Shown here piece after piece: positions 1 to 5,552 of a stretch of 6,138 nucleotides of DNA (positions are counted from its first letter, which is position 1; every line of letters begins with the position of its first letter). The notes under the pieces are model-generated. The model ran no database searches and was not told the origin of the DNA. It saw only the letters and a list, made by a program, of their open reading frames with translations. The stretch spans positions 1 to 6,138 of the forward strand of contig JAEZHG010000285.1 of the NCBI GenBank assembly GCA_023436945.1. The letters run 5' to 3'. The stretch is from Pseudomonadota bacterium (GTDB taxonomy: Bacteria > Pseudomonadota > Alphaproteobacteria > Caulobacterales > Caulobacteraceae). The translations under genes were made by a program, and so were the position numbers.

Positions 1-668
1 AGCGCCAACAGCGCCTTGGCCGCTTCTCGCGACGAGGCCGGATTTTGGCCCGTCACCAGCGTGCCGTCTGTCAGCACATAGGACGCCCAGTCGTCGCCCT
101 TGCTGTAGTGCCCGCCCTTCTGGGCCAGCATGTCCTCGACAAGGAACGGCACGACCTGCGTCAGGCCCACAGCCTCTTCTTCGCTGTTGGTAAAGCCGGT
201 GACCTTACGGCCCTTCACCAGCGGCTCGCCATCTGTACCCTTTACGTCCTTCAGCACACCCGGAGCGTGGCACACAAAGCCCGTGGGCTTGCCTGCGGCA
301 GCAAAGCTCTCGATCAGGGCGATGGACTGTGCGTCATTGGCCAGATCCCACAGCGGGCCGTGACCGCCCGGATAGAATACGCCGTCGAAGTCTTCAGCCT
401 TCACTTCAGACAGTTTGAGCGTGTTAGCCAGTTCGACCTGTGCATCCGCATCGGCCTTGAAGCGGCGGGTGTCTTCGGTCTGGGCGTCTTCGGCGTCGCT
501 CTTGGGGTCCAGCGGTGGCTGGCCGCCCAGTGGCGAGGCCAGAACGATCTCGGCCCCAGCATCCTTCAATTCAAAATAGGGCGCAGCAAACTCTTCCAGC
601 CAGAAGCCGGTCTTTTCACCGGTATCGCCAAGTTTGTCGTGCGACGTCAGGACCATCAGGATTTTCAT
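1..668 (-). CDS. DJ-1/PfpI family class I glutamine-amidotransferase-like protein (3' end cut by window edge)
   Basis: Translating the minus strand from the ATG at 668-666 gives 222 residues without a stop before the window edge. Family members are usually about 220-230 residues, so only the last few are probably missing. Visible motifs are GFWLEE (21-26), the family's conserved acidic segment; YPGGHGPLWDL (99-109), the glycine-rich turn; and the nucleophile elbow FVCHAPGVL (131-139) with candidate catalytic Cys133 and His134. These place it in the DJ-1/PfpI superfamily close to Hsp31-like chaperone/glyoxalase proteins. Family roles include glutathione-independent glyoxalase, deglycase and stress chaperone activity, and the sequence alone does not choose between them. 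It has no signal peptide, so it should be cytoplasmic. A GAGAGGAAG Shine-Dalgarno lies 7 nt upstream of the ATG. The terminator at 755-787 separates it from rplL, so it probably has its own promoter, but I could not find a convincing one in 669-754. Confidence 0.9.
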   Translation of the reverse strand, partial: MKILMVLTSHDKLGDTGEKTGFWLEEFAAPYFELKDAGAEIVLASPLGGQPPLDPKSDAEDAQTEDTRRFKADADAQVELANTLKLSEVKAEDFDGVFYPGGHGPLWDLANDAQSIALIESFAAAGKPTGFVCHAPGVLKDVKGTDGEPLVKGRKVTGFTNSEEEAVGLTQVVPFLVEDMLAQKGGHYSKGDDWASYVLTDGTLVTGQNPASSREAAKALLA

Positions 669-754
669 AGGGGGACTTCCTCTCGGGTTCCTGTTTCAAA
701 TGGTTATGTCGCCGCATTGTGCCAGCCCCCTCGCCTGAACATTGCGTGAGACGC

Positions 755-787
755 AAAAGAAAAGGGCCAGAGGTTTCCCTCTGGCCC
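755..787 (-). terminator. Intrinsic terminator of the rplJ-rplL transcript
   Basis: On the minus strand a perfect 10-bp stem (764-773 paired with 778-787, GGGCCAGAGG type) closes a GAAA tetraloop and is followed by TTTTCTTTT (763-755). This is a textbook rho-independent terminator, 48 nt past the rplL stop codon. It implies that most transcription ends here and does not continue into the DJ-1-like gene. Confidence 0.9.
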
Positions 788-802
788 AATCCCGTAAGCT
801 GT

Positions 803-819
803 CTCTGGCAACGCCAGAG
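803..819 (-). repeat. Short hairpin between rplL and its terminator, sharing the terminator's stem sequence
   Basis: A 7-bp perfect inverted repeat (803-809 CTCTGGC with 813-819 GCCAGAG, 3-nt loop) lies between the rplL stop codon and the terminator hairpin. Its arms are identical to the core of the terminator stem, so in the RNA each arm could instead pair with the opposite arm of the terminator. It may be a decayed duplicate of the terminator, a 3'-end stabiliser or a competing structure. The sequence does not decide. Confidence 0.55.
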
Positions 820-834
820 GCCAGATCAGAAATC

Positions 835-1218
835 TTACTTGATTTCGACCTTGGCGCCGGCTTCTTCGAGCTTCTTCTTCAGCTCTTCAGCGGCTTGCTT
901 CGAAACGTTCTCGACGACCGGTTGCGGTGCGCCTTCAACGAGTTCCTTAGCTTCCTTCAGACCCAGGTCGGTACGGACGCCACGGACTTCCTTGATGACG
1001 TTGATCTTCTTGTCGCCGCCGTCAACCAGGACAACGGTGAACTCGGTTTGCTCTTCGCCAGCCGGAGCGGCTTCAGCAGCACCGCCAGCAACGGCAGCAA
1101 CGGCAACCGGAGCAGCGGCCGAAACGCCCCACTTTTCTTCCAGCAGCTTCGACAGTTCAGCGGCTTCCAGTACGGTCAGAGCCGACAGTTCTTCAACGAT
1201 CTTGGCGAGGTCAGCCAT
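835..1218 (-). CDS. rplL: Large ribosomal subunit protein bL12 (L7/L12)
   Basis: This 127-residue protein is a full-length L7/L12, the multicopy stalk protein of the 50S subunit that recruits and activates translational GTPases (EF-G, EF-Tu, IF2). The N-terminal dimerisation and L10-binding helices span about 1-33 (ending LLEEKWG). A flexible Ala/Pro/Gly-rich hinge covers about 34-57, and the globular factor-binding domain covers about 58-127, with the conserved run INVIKEVR...[14 protein letters not shown]. The ATG at 1218 has an AAGGAAG Shine-Dalgarno 6 nt upstream, and the product length matches the family. It lies 58 nt downstream of rplJ in the same direction, as in nearly all bacteria, and is followed by a terminator. 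In E. coli the rplJ-rplL mRNA is feedback-controlled by the L10-L12 complex through the leader upstream of rplJ, and the same is inferred here. rpoB does not follow directly. Confidence 0.98.
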   Translation of the reverse strand: MADLAKIVEELSALTVLEAAELSKLLEEKWGVSAAAPVAVAAVAGGAAEAAPAGEEQTEFTVVLVDGGDKKINVIKEVRGVRTDLGLKEAKELVEGAPQPVVENVSKQAAEELKKKLEEAGAKVEIK

Positions 1219-1276
1219 TTTGATCTTCCTTCGGTAGGATTGGTATTAGAGAGATATGCAGAGATGCAGGAGGGTC

Positions 1277-1792
1277 TTAGGCGGCGTCTTTGGTTGCGTA
1301 AGCATTGAAGACGCGTGCCAACTGGCCAGCCGGAGCTTGCAGAACGCCAGCAACCTTGGTTGCCGGGGCTTGCAGCAGGCCGATGAGCTTGCCGCGCAGT
1401 TGGTCCAGCGACGGCAGCTTGGACAGGGCGTCGATGCCCTTGGCGTCCAGAACGTTGTCGCCCATGAAGCCACCAACGATAACGAAACGATCGTTACCCT
1501 TGGCGAATTCAGCCGAGACCTTAGCAGCGGTGACCGGGTCAGCAGCGTAGGCAATACCGACCGGACCCTTGAACAGGTCGTGGTATTCGCTGCCGGCTTC
1601 GGCGCCCAGCGCCTTCAGCGCCAGACGGTTTTTCACCACCTTGAACGCGCCGCCTTCTTTACGAAGGCGACCACGCAGGTCTTCCATCTCCGCAACGGTC
1701 AGACCCAGATTGTGGGTCACAACCACGGCGCCCGCGCCGGCGAAAACGCTCTTCAGCGATTCGATCGACTCGGCTTTTTGTGCGCGGTCCAT
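1277..1792 (-). CDS. rplJ: Large ribosomal subunit protein uL10
   Basis: This 171-residue protein is L10, which anchors the L7/L12 dimers to the GTPase-associated centre of 23S rRNA. The N-terminal rRNA-binding domain is recognisable from MDRAQKAESI, GAVVVTHNLGLTVAEMEDLR and FKVVKNRLALKAL. Residues around FKGPVGIAY follow, and a C-terminal helix (about 142-171, KVAGVLQAPAGQLARVFNAY) provides the L12-dimer docking surface. The ATG at 1792 has a TGGAG Shine-Dalgarno 6 nt upstream and is the family's usual start. It is the first gene of an rplJ-rplL unit. A structured leader and a candidate promoter lie just upstream, and the next gene upstream on this strand is a DUF2059 gene where rplA would be in the common arrangement. 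Confidence 0.98.
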   Translation of the reverse strand: MDRAQKAESIESLKSVFAGAGAVVVTHNLGLTVAEMEDLRGRLRKEGGAFKVVKNRLALKALGAEAGSEYHDLFKGPVGIAYAADPVTAAKVSAEFAKGNDRFVIVGGFMGDNVLDAKGIDALSKLPSLDQLRGKLIGLLQAPATKVAGVLQAPAGQLARVFNAYATKDAA

Positions 1793-2058
1793 TGCGGTCT
1801 CCAGAGTAGGAATTCGTCGACGAGCTTATTCCCGACGACGGATTTGGTTCATGCTCCGTACGTTGCCGTACAGAACACAAGCCGGTAGATTGTCCGAAGG
1901 AAGCGTGCCTCATCCTGCCACAAGGGCTGGATCAAGGTCTTTGCATCCCCATCTCCCCACGGCACCGGAAAGGCTATTCCGGCAGTTACGGCTTGGGTGA
2001 CCCCCATGCCCCGAAGTTCTCGGACAGGACCTGATCAGTCCGAAGACTCATCAGGAAG
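1793..2058 (-). promoter_or_regulatory. Candidate L10 (rplJ) leader RNA with autoregulatory structure
   Basis: About 266 nt upstream of rplJ carry no credible gene but many strong minus-strand hairpins. (a) 2030-2055: a 6-bp stem, one G-G mismatch, then a 4-bp stem capped by a UUCG tetraloop. (b) 1965-1982: a 6-bp CCGGAA/TTCCGG stem. (c) 1929-1948: a GGAU...AUCC stem enclosing GCAAAGACC, in a purine-rich stretch that could form an internal-loop or kink-turn-like site. (d) 1858-1871: a 5-bp stem with a GCAA tetraloop. (e) 1814-1838: a 6-bp stem ending 11 nt before the Shine-Dalgarno of rplJ. In E. coli and many other bacteria this position holds the L10 leader, bound by the L10-L12 complex to repress translation of rplJL. 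Assignment rests on position and structure. I did not match a covariance model. Confidence 0.62.
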
Positions 2059-2064
2059 GCGGCC

Positions 2065-2092
2065 TCTATACACCGCCCTACGTAAAAATCAA
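2065..2092 (-). promoter_or_regulatory. Candidate sigma-70 promoter for rplJ-rplL, overlapping the DUF2059 stop codon
   Basis: The minus strand reads TTGATT (2092-2087), a 16-nt spacer, then TATAGA (2070-2065), a good match to a housekeeping promoter. Initiation would fall near 2058, just before the UUCG-capped hairpin. The -35 element overlaps the last codons of the upstream DUF2059 gene (stop at 2091-2089). This would let rplJ-rplL be transcribed independently of the genes inserted between it and rplA. No terminator is visible between the two genes, so some read-through is also possible. Confidence 0.6.
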
Positions 2093-2637
2093 CGCCTGAC
2101 CGGCTTTTCGCTAGCGCCGCCCATCGCAGCGCCGCAGTCGAACTGCTTGCAGAACTCTGTCATCAGATCGCGGGCATAGTTTTCCTGCATACGCGCCATG
2201 GGCATGGACAGGTCGAGTTGAAGCTTAACCTGCTTGCGCGCGATCTCCTGCCCCATAGGCGTTTCGTAGAAACCGATAATGGCTTCCATTTCGGCGATCG
2301 ACATCTGTTCGGCGTAGAGACCCGCCATCTCGTTCAATAGGGTCCTCATATGCGGCAGCATCATCGGGCCGGCATTCTTCTCGAACCACGCAGCCATTTG
2401 CGGGTCATAGCTGGAGAAGTCCAACTCTCTCGAAACAGTCCCGACAAACTCGTTTAGTTGCTTTTCGAAATCCGGAAGGGTCAGGTTGATGACCCGCGTC
2501 GCCAGATCGAGTGCCTGCTGGCTAGGCTGGTTCGCAACAACGACACGGACCGGGCCGCGATTGTTGGATTGAGCCGTAACCGGCAACGCCGTGCTTACCG
2601 CTGCCAGTGCCGTCAGTGCGAATAGTATGTTTTTCAA
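2089..2637 (-). CDS. Secreted DUF2059 domain protein
   Basis: This 182-residue protein begins with a clear Sec-type signal peptide: a basic MKN start, a hydrophobic core and a VTA-Q cleavage site near residue 22. A periplasmic location is inferred. The helical middle (about 100-150), especially LYAEQMSIAEMEAIIGFYETPMGQEIARK, is typical of DUF2059, a bacterial domain of unknown function with a conserved FY-x-TP-x-G core. Two cysteines near the C-terminus (C163 and C168, CKQFDC) could form a disulfide. The start codon is TTG (2637-2635), because no ATG or GTG lies upstream before an in-frame stop and the signal peptide begins there. A GGGGG run at 2647-2643 is a weak ribosome-binding candidate. 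It lies 51 nt downstream of the NUDIX gene, so co-transcription is plausible. No enzymatic function can be assigned. Confidence 0.85.
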   Translation of the reverse strand: MKNILFALTALAAVSTALPVTAQSNNRGPVRVVVANQPSQQALDLATRVINLTLPDFEKQLNEFVGTVSRELDFSSYDPQMAAWFEKNAGPMMLPHMRTLLNEMAGLYAEQMSIAEMEAIIGFYETPMGQEIARKQVKLQLDLSMPMARMQENYARDLMTEFCKQFDCGAAMGGASEKPVRR

Positions 2638-2688
2638 AATAGCCCCCGTGCGAGAGGCTAATCAATAACACTGATATCTATTGTGGTC

Positions 2689-3123
2689 TTAGGATATTTT
2701 GGGCTCGAACCTACGGATCAGTTCGGCCAGATCAGGTTCAGCAACGCTGTCGGCCGCATCGGCACGGGTCATCCATTGACGCTTGCGCTGCTCCAGTTCC
2801 GGCCAGGCGCCGAGCTGGATCAGAACCTCCAGCGGATAGACGTCCACCACGCACGGCATCTCGCGCCCGTCCTTCAGGCGCTTTCCATAGCCATACTGGC
2901 CGATGGGTTCGCTGGTGATATCGCCCTGAACGCCGGCTTCCTCATAGGCTTCCTGCGCGGCAGCAAGGTTGTCGCTCAGGTCCACCATGCGGTTGCCCTT
3001 GGCGATCACCCAGCGCTTCGTCTCGCGCGAGGTGATAAGCATGATCTCGATCTCGTCGCCCCGACGACGCCATGGCATGGCGGCAATCTGGTGGATACGT
3101 TTTTCCAGGGTCGATTTCGCCAT
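2689..3123 (-). CDS. NUDIX hydrolase domain protein with a degenerate Nudix box
   Basis: From the ATG at 3123 the protein has 144 residues, a usual size for a single-domain NUDIX hydrolase. These enzymes cleave nucleoside diphosphates linked to another moiety. Features include an early strand with AAMPWRRR (14-21), IMLITSR, and RWVIAKGNRM leading into the Nudix box (43-65). The box matches GX5EX7REUXEEXGU only in part: G43, E58, E61, E62 and G64 are present, but the first Glu is Leu49 and the Arg is Gln57. The metal-binding E-x2-EE core remains, so activity is plausible. Similar variant boxes occur in diphosphoinositol-polyphosphate-phosphohydrolase-like NUDIX proteins of alphaproteobacteria, as I recall. 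The substrate is unknown. A TTG at 3183 would add 20 residues unlike the family, so I prefer the ATG, although it has no evident Shine-Dalgarno. The gene has a 163-nt gap upstream and probably its own promoter. Confidence 0.88.
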   Translation of the reverse strand: MAKSTLEKRIHQIAAMPWRRRGDEIEIMLITSRETKRWVIAKGNRMVDLSDNLAAAQEAYEEAGVQGDITSEPIGQYGYGKRLKDGREMPCVVDVYPLEVLIQLGAWPELEQRKRQWMTRADAADSVAEPDLAELIRRFEPKIS

Positions 3124-3153
3124 AGAGAGTTGCCGGATACCTAAACGCCATAA

Positions 3154-3174
3154 GGCCCGCGACAAGCACGGGCC
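3154..3174. repeat. GGCCCG/CGGGCC inverted repeat upstream of the NUDIX gene
   Basis: A perfect 6-bp inverted repeat with a 9-nt loop lies 31 nt upstream of the NUDIX ATG. On the minus strand the stem is followed by TTATGG, too weak a U-run for a confident terminator. It could end FMN reductase transcripts, form part of the NUDIX 5' leader, or be a chance GC-rich repeat. The rest of 3124-3286 shows no gene and no promoter I can defend. Confidence 0.35.
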
Positions 3175-3286
3175 CAATCTCAAATCACAAAGCGGGCTTT
3201 CACCGCATCAGTCAAAGCAGGTCAACTAGGCCAAAGACCAAAGTCACATGACCCCAAGCTCCGGACACTGATGATATCGGCCCTTG

Positions 3287-3838
3287 TTACGCCTTGCGGA
3301 GCCAATCCGCAAACCGGCCAAGGAACCGCTTCTGGAAAGTGGCGTCGCGTTCGCTGGCAAAGGTACCGTCCTCGTTAAACAGACCGTCTTTCACCTGAAC
3401 ATAGACTTCCGGCTGCGGCAGGATTTCGAGATTCAGCACCACTGCGATCTGGCGCAGGTGCATCTGCGACAGGTCCGCGCCTCGCGCACCGGGCGACGCG
3501 CCGCAGACCGCAGCGCGCTTGCCCGCCCACGCATTGCCACCCTCGCCGCGCGACAGCCAGTCCAGCGTGTTCTTGGTCAGGGCCGTCACCGAACGGTTAT
3601 GCTCGGGCGAAACGAACAGCACACCGTCCGCATCCTTGATGCGCGCCTTCAATTCGCCCAGCAGCTTGGGTTCATCGGCTTCAAGATCGGTGTTGTAGAG
3701 CGGCAGGTCACCCACGGGCAGATAGTCAAAGGCCATCTCATCGCCCGCCAGCTTCTCCAGCGCCTCGGCATAGGCCCGGTTGATCGAACCCTTGCGGGCA
3801 CTGCCAACCACCACTGCGATCTTGAGCGTCTCTTGCAT
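3287..3838 (-). CDS. NADPH-dependent FMN reductase / flavodoxin-like quinone reductase
   Basis: This 183-residue flavodoxin-fold protein has the FMN phosphate-binding loop VGSARKGSINR (11-21) after strand LKIAVV. It also has the family signature SPEHNRSVTALTKNTLDWLSR at 77-97, a PEYN-type motif with His in place of Tyr, which contacts the isoalloxazine ring. LPLYNTDLE (45-53) is also typical. Relatives such as YieF/ChrR and YLR011w reduce FMN, quinones, azo dyes or chromate with NAD(P)H in the cytoplasm. The exact substrate cannot be read here. Two tandem ATGs (3841 and 3838) follow a GGGG at 3847-3844. I chose 3838 because the spacing is 5 nt rather than 2. A TTG at 3862 is less likely. The gene lies about 58 nt downstream of the HxlR regulator in the same direction and is probably co-transcribed with it. 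Confidence 0.9.
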   Translation of the reverse strand: MQETLKIAVVVGSARKGSINRAYAEALEKLAGDEMAFDYLPVGDLPLYNTDLEADEPKLLGELKARIKDADGVLFVSPEHNRSVTALTKNTLDWLSRGEGGNAWAGKRAAVCGASPGARGADLSQMHLRQIAVVLNLEILPQPEVYVQVKDGLFNEDGTFASERDATFQKRFLGRFADWLRKA

Positions 3839-3896
3839 CATATCCCCGATCTGAATGTCCAAGCTTGAGGTCAGGCCTTAATAACCGCCCAGCAGC

Positions 3897-4313
3897 CTAG
3901 CGGTTGCGCGCATCATAGATAGCCTGTGCCTTCTCGACCTCGGGCATTTTGGTCTCGGCCCATTCGATAACCGATTTCATCGCCTGAACCAGCGTCATGC
4001 CCAAAGGCGTTATCTCGTAGGTGACGGTGACAGGCACCGTCGCCTCAACCGTCCGCGAGACCAGCCCGTCGCGCTCCATCTGACGCAGGGTCTGGCTCAG
4101 CATCTTCTGCGACACCCCGTCGATACGGCGCTTCAGCGCATTAAAGCGCATCGCTCCGTCTGCGAGCGTGCCCAGAAGCAGGAACGTCCACTTGTCCGCT
4201 ATGCGGTCCAACAACTGCCGCGTCGGGCATTGGGCAGCATAGACGTCGCCGCGCTGAAACTCGGTGTCGGTTACCTGAGAGTGACCAGGTGCGGAAAAGG
4301 TGCCTTCTAGCAT
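3897..4313 (-). CDS. HxlR-family winged-helix transcriptional regulator
   Basis: From the ATG at 4313 the protein has 138 residues. It shows the HxlR signature CPTRQLLDRIADKWTFLLLGTL at 29-50, then FNALKRRIDGVSQKMLSQTLRQME with the recognition helix around 68-81. The wing is VPVTVTYEITPLG at 93-105, and a C-terminal dimerisation helix lies at about 107-124. Family members such as YodB, HypR and QorR are often repressors or activators that sense quinones, aldehydes or disulfide stress through the conserved N-terminal Cys, here Cys29. An AAGGA Shine-Dalgarno 8 nt upstream supports this start over an in-frame GTG at 4331. The gene is divergent from an NAD(P)-binding reductase, and a palindrome lies between the two. 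This is the usual arrangement for an HxlR regulator controlling its neighbour and itself. Confidence 0.93.
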   Translation of the reverse strand: MLEGTFSAPGHSQVTDTEFQRGDVYAAQCPTRQLLDRIADKWTFLLLGTLADGAMRFNALKRRIDGVSQKMLSQTLRQMERDGLVSRTVEATVPVTVTYEITPLGMTLVQAMKSVIEWAETKMPEVEKAQAIYDARNR

Positions 4314-4336
4314 AGGAACTTTCCTTAGCACACCTA

Positions 4337-4351
4337 GTTACCAACAGTAAC
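4337..4351. promoter_or_regulatory. Candidate HxlR operator: GTTAC-N5-GTAAC palindrome
   Basis: The 57-bp gap between the divergent HxlR and reductase genes contains a perfect 5-bp inverted repeat, GTTAC (4337-4341) and GTAAC (4347-4351), separated by CAACA. The centre-to-centre spacing is 10 bp, one helical turn, as expected for a dimeric winged-helix protein. The overlapping TAGTTA (plus) and TAACTA (minus) at 4335-4340 could serve as -10 elements on either strand, but I see no convincing -35 partner. Its role as operator is inferred from position and symmetry. Confidence 0.65.
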
Positions 4352-4370
4352 CACTAAGAAGGTATATGCC

Positions 4371-4979
4371 ATGAAAGTAGCCGTCCTTGGTGCCAGCGGT
4401 CATGCTGGCTCGGAAATCGCCAAAGAGTTGGACCGTCGCGGCCATCAGGTCACCGGCATCGCCCGCACCCCTGCCAAGATCCCGACCGGAAACAACATCA
4501 AGGCCGTGGCCGGTGATGTGAATGACAAGGCTGCGCTGAAAGACGTGCTGTCCGGCCATGATGCCATAGTCAGCGCCCTAATGTTCACCAGTGCCAATGC
4601 CGACCTGCTGCTCGACCTTGTGAAGAGCGCGGGCGTTTCGCGCTACATGGTTGTGGGCGGTGCAGGCAGCCTCGAAATCGAGGGCCAGCGCCTCGTCGAT
4701 AGCGAACAGTTCCCCGACGAGTACAAGCCCGAAGCCACCCAAGGCGTGAAGTTCCTTGAGCGCCTGAAGCAGGAGAACGATATCGACTGGACCTTTGTGT
4801 CCCCGTCGATCGAGTTCACCGACGGTCCGCGCACGGGCCAGTTCCGTCTCGGCACCGACAGCCCGCTTTTTGACGCCGACGGCAACAGCCACATCTCCAT
4901 TGCCGACTTCGCCATCGCCTTTGTCGATGAACTTGAAAAGTCGGCCCATTCGCGCCGCCGCTTCACCGTTGGCTACTAA
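4371..4979 (+). CDS. NAD(P)-binding Rossmann-fold reductase, NmrA/YwnB-like (atypical SDR)
   Basis: This 202-residue protein starts directly with strand MKVAVLGASGHAG, giving the dinucleotide-binding GxxGxxG at residues 7-13. ARTPAK after the second strand (Arg32) favours NADPH. GDVNDKAAL (48-56), RYMVVGGAGSLEI (91-103), DWTFVSPSIEF (139-149) and ISIADFAIAFVDELE (176-190) are typical of the short atypical SDR group that includes B. subtilis YwnB (COG2910-like). The classical SDR Tyr-x3-Lys motif is not evident, so it may be a flavin or biliverdin-type reductase, a quinone reductase or a non-catalytic sensor. The ATG at 4371 has AAGAAGG 8 nt upstream. It is divergent from the HxlR gene and is the likely main target of that regulator. 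It is followed after 39 nt by a secreted SnoaL-like gene, with which it is probably co-transcribed. Confidence 0.92.
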   Translation: MKVAVLGASGHAGSEIAKELDRRGHQVTGIARTPAKIPTGNNIKAVAGDVNDKAALKDVLSGHDAIVSALMFTSANADLLLDLVKSAGVSRYMVVGGAGSLEIEGQRLVDSEQFPDEYKPEATQGVKFLERLKQENDIDWTFVSPSIEFTDGPRTGQFRLGTDSPLFDADGNSHISIADFAIAFVDELEKSAHSRRRFTVGY

Positions 4980-5018
4980 GCGGCAACCCGCTTCCTCCCC
5001 CAGAAGACGAGTTCACAT

Positions 5019-5528
5019 ATGAAAACCCTCATCGGTCTGACCCTCGCGACGGCGCTTGCCGCCACCGCCCTGCCCGCCTTTGCACAGACGGCTCCCGTCA
5101 CTGACAACGCCGCCGCCGCACAGGCCCTGAACACGGCCCGCCAGAACGGCGAACTGGTGCGCCAGTTCTATGACATGGCCTTCAACCAGCATCAGCCGCG
5201 CGAAGCCGCCCGTCTGTTCATCGGTGACCGCTATATCCAGCACAACCCGATGGTTCCGAACGGCACCGAGCCTTTCTACACCTATTTCGAAGGCCACTTC
5301 CGCGAGTTCCCGCAGTCCCGCGCCACCATCCACCGCGTGATCGCCGATGGTGATCTGGTGGCAATCCACGTCCACTCCCAAACCTCGCCGGAAGATCGCG
5401 GCGTGGCCATCATCGACTTGTTCCGTGTCGAGAACGGCAAGATTGTCGAGCACTGGGATGTGATCCAGCCGGTGCCGGAAACCACGGCCAACGGCAACAC
5501 CATGTTTACAGGCACCAAGGCCGACTAA
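5019..5528 (+). CDS. Secreted SnoaL-like / NTF2-fold protein
   Basis: This 169-residue protein has a clear signal peptide (MKTLIGLTLATALAA..., cleavage near AFA-Q at residue 22), so it should be exported to the periplasm. The mature part is a SnoaL/NTF2-like cone fold. LVRQFYDMAFNQHQPREAARLF (47-68), YIQHNP (72-77) and DLFRVENGKIVEHWD (133-147) are the family's recurring blocks. Related proteins are annotated as SnoaL-like polyketide cyclase or nuclear transport factor 2 family, often of unknown substrate. His75, the His residues near 117-119 and Asp147 line up with residues commonly found in the pocket, but activity is not proven. The ATG at 5019 has only a weak ribosome-binding site (GAAG at 5003-5006). 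It follows the reductase gene by 39 nt with no terminator between them, so it probably belongs to the HxlR-controlled unit, which ends at the terminator at 5553-5586. Confidence 0.88.
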   Translation: MKTLIGLTLATALAATALPAFAQTAPVTDNAAAAQALNTARQNGELVRQFYDMAFNQHQPREAARLFIGDRYIQHNPMVPNGTEPFYTYFEGHFREFPQSRATIHRVIADGDLVAIHVHSQTSPEDRGVAIIDLFRVENGKIVEHWDVIQPVPETTANGNTMFTGTKAD

Positions 5529-5552
5529 GCCGCGCCCAAAAGTCCAAACAGA

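Noticed and set aside
45..749. Plus-strand open frame of 234 codons opposite the DJ-1-like gene
   Set aside because: It is antisense to a clearly conserved protein, its translation resembles no family I know, and the minus-strand frame carries the DJ-1/PfpI motifs and a good ribosome-binding site.
742..1308. Plus-strand open frames opposite rplL
   Set aside because: Antisense shadows of the biased codon use of rplL. Their translations are low-complexity Ser/Phe-rich and begin in the terminator region.
1256..1888. Plus-strand open frame opposite rplJ and its leader
   Set aside because: It covers the L10 gene in antisense, has no family resemblance, and runs into the structured leader.
1997..2179. 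Plus-strand open frame of 60 codons across the rplJ leader and DUF2059 end
   Set aside because: It has no ribosome-binding site, overlaps the promoter and leader structures, and is antisense to the DUF2059 C-terminus.
3284..3868. Plus-strand 194-codon frame opposite the FMN reductase
   Set aside because: It is an exact antisense shadow. The minus-strand translation has the flavodoxin-fold motifs.
5013..5453. Minus-strand 146-codon frame opposite the SnoaL-like gene
   Set aside because: The plus-strand protein has a signal peptide and the family motifs, and the antisense frame has none.
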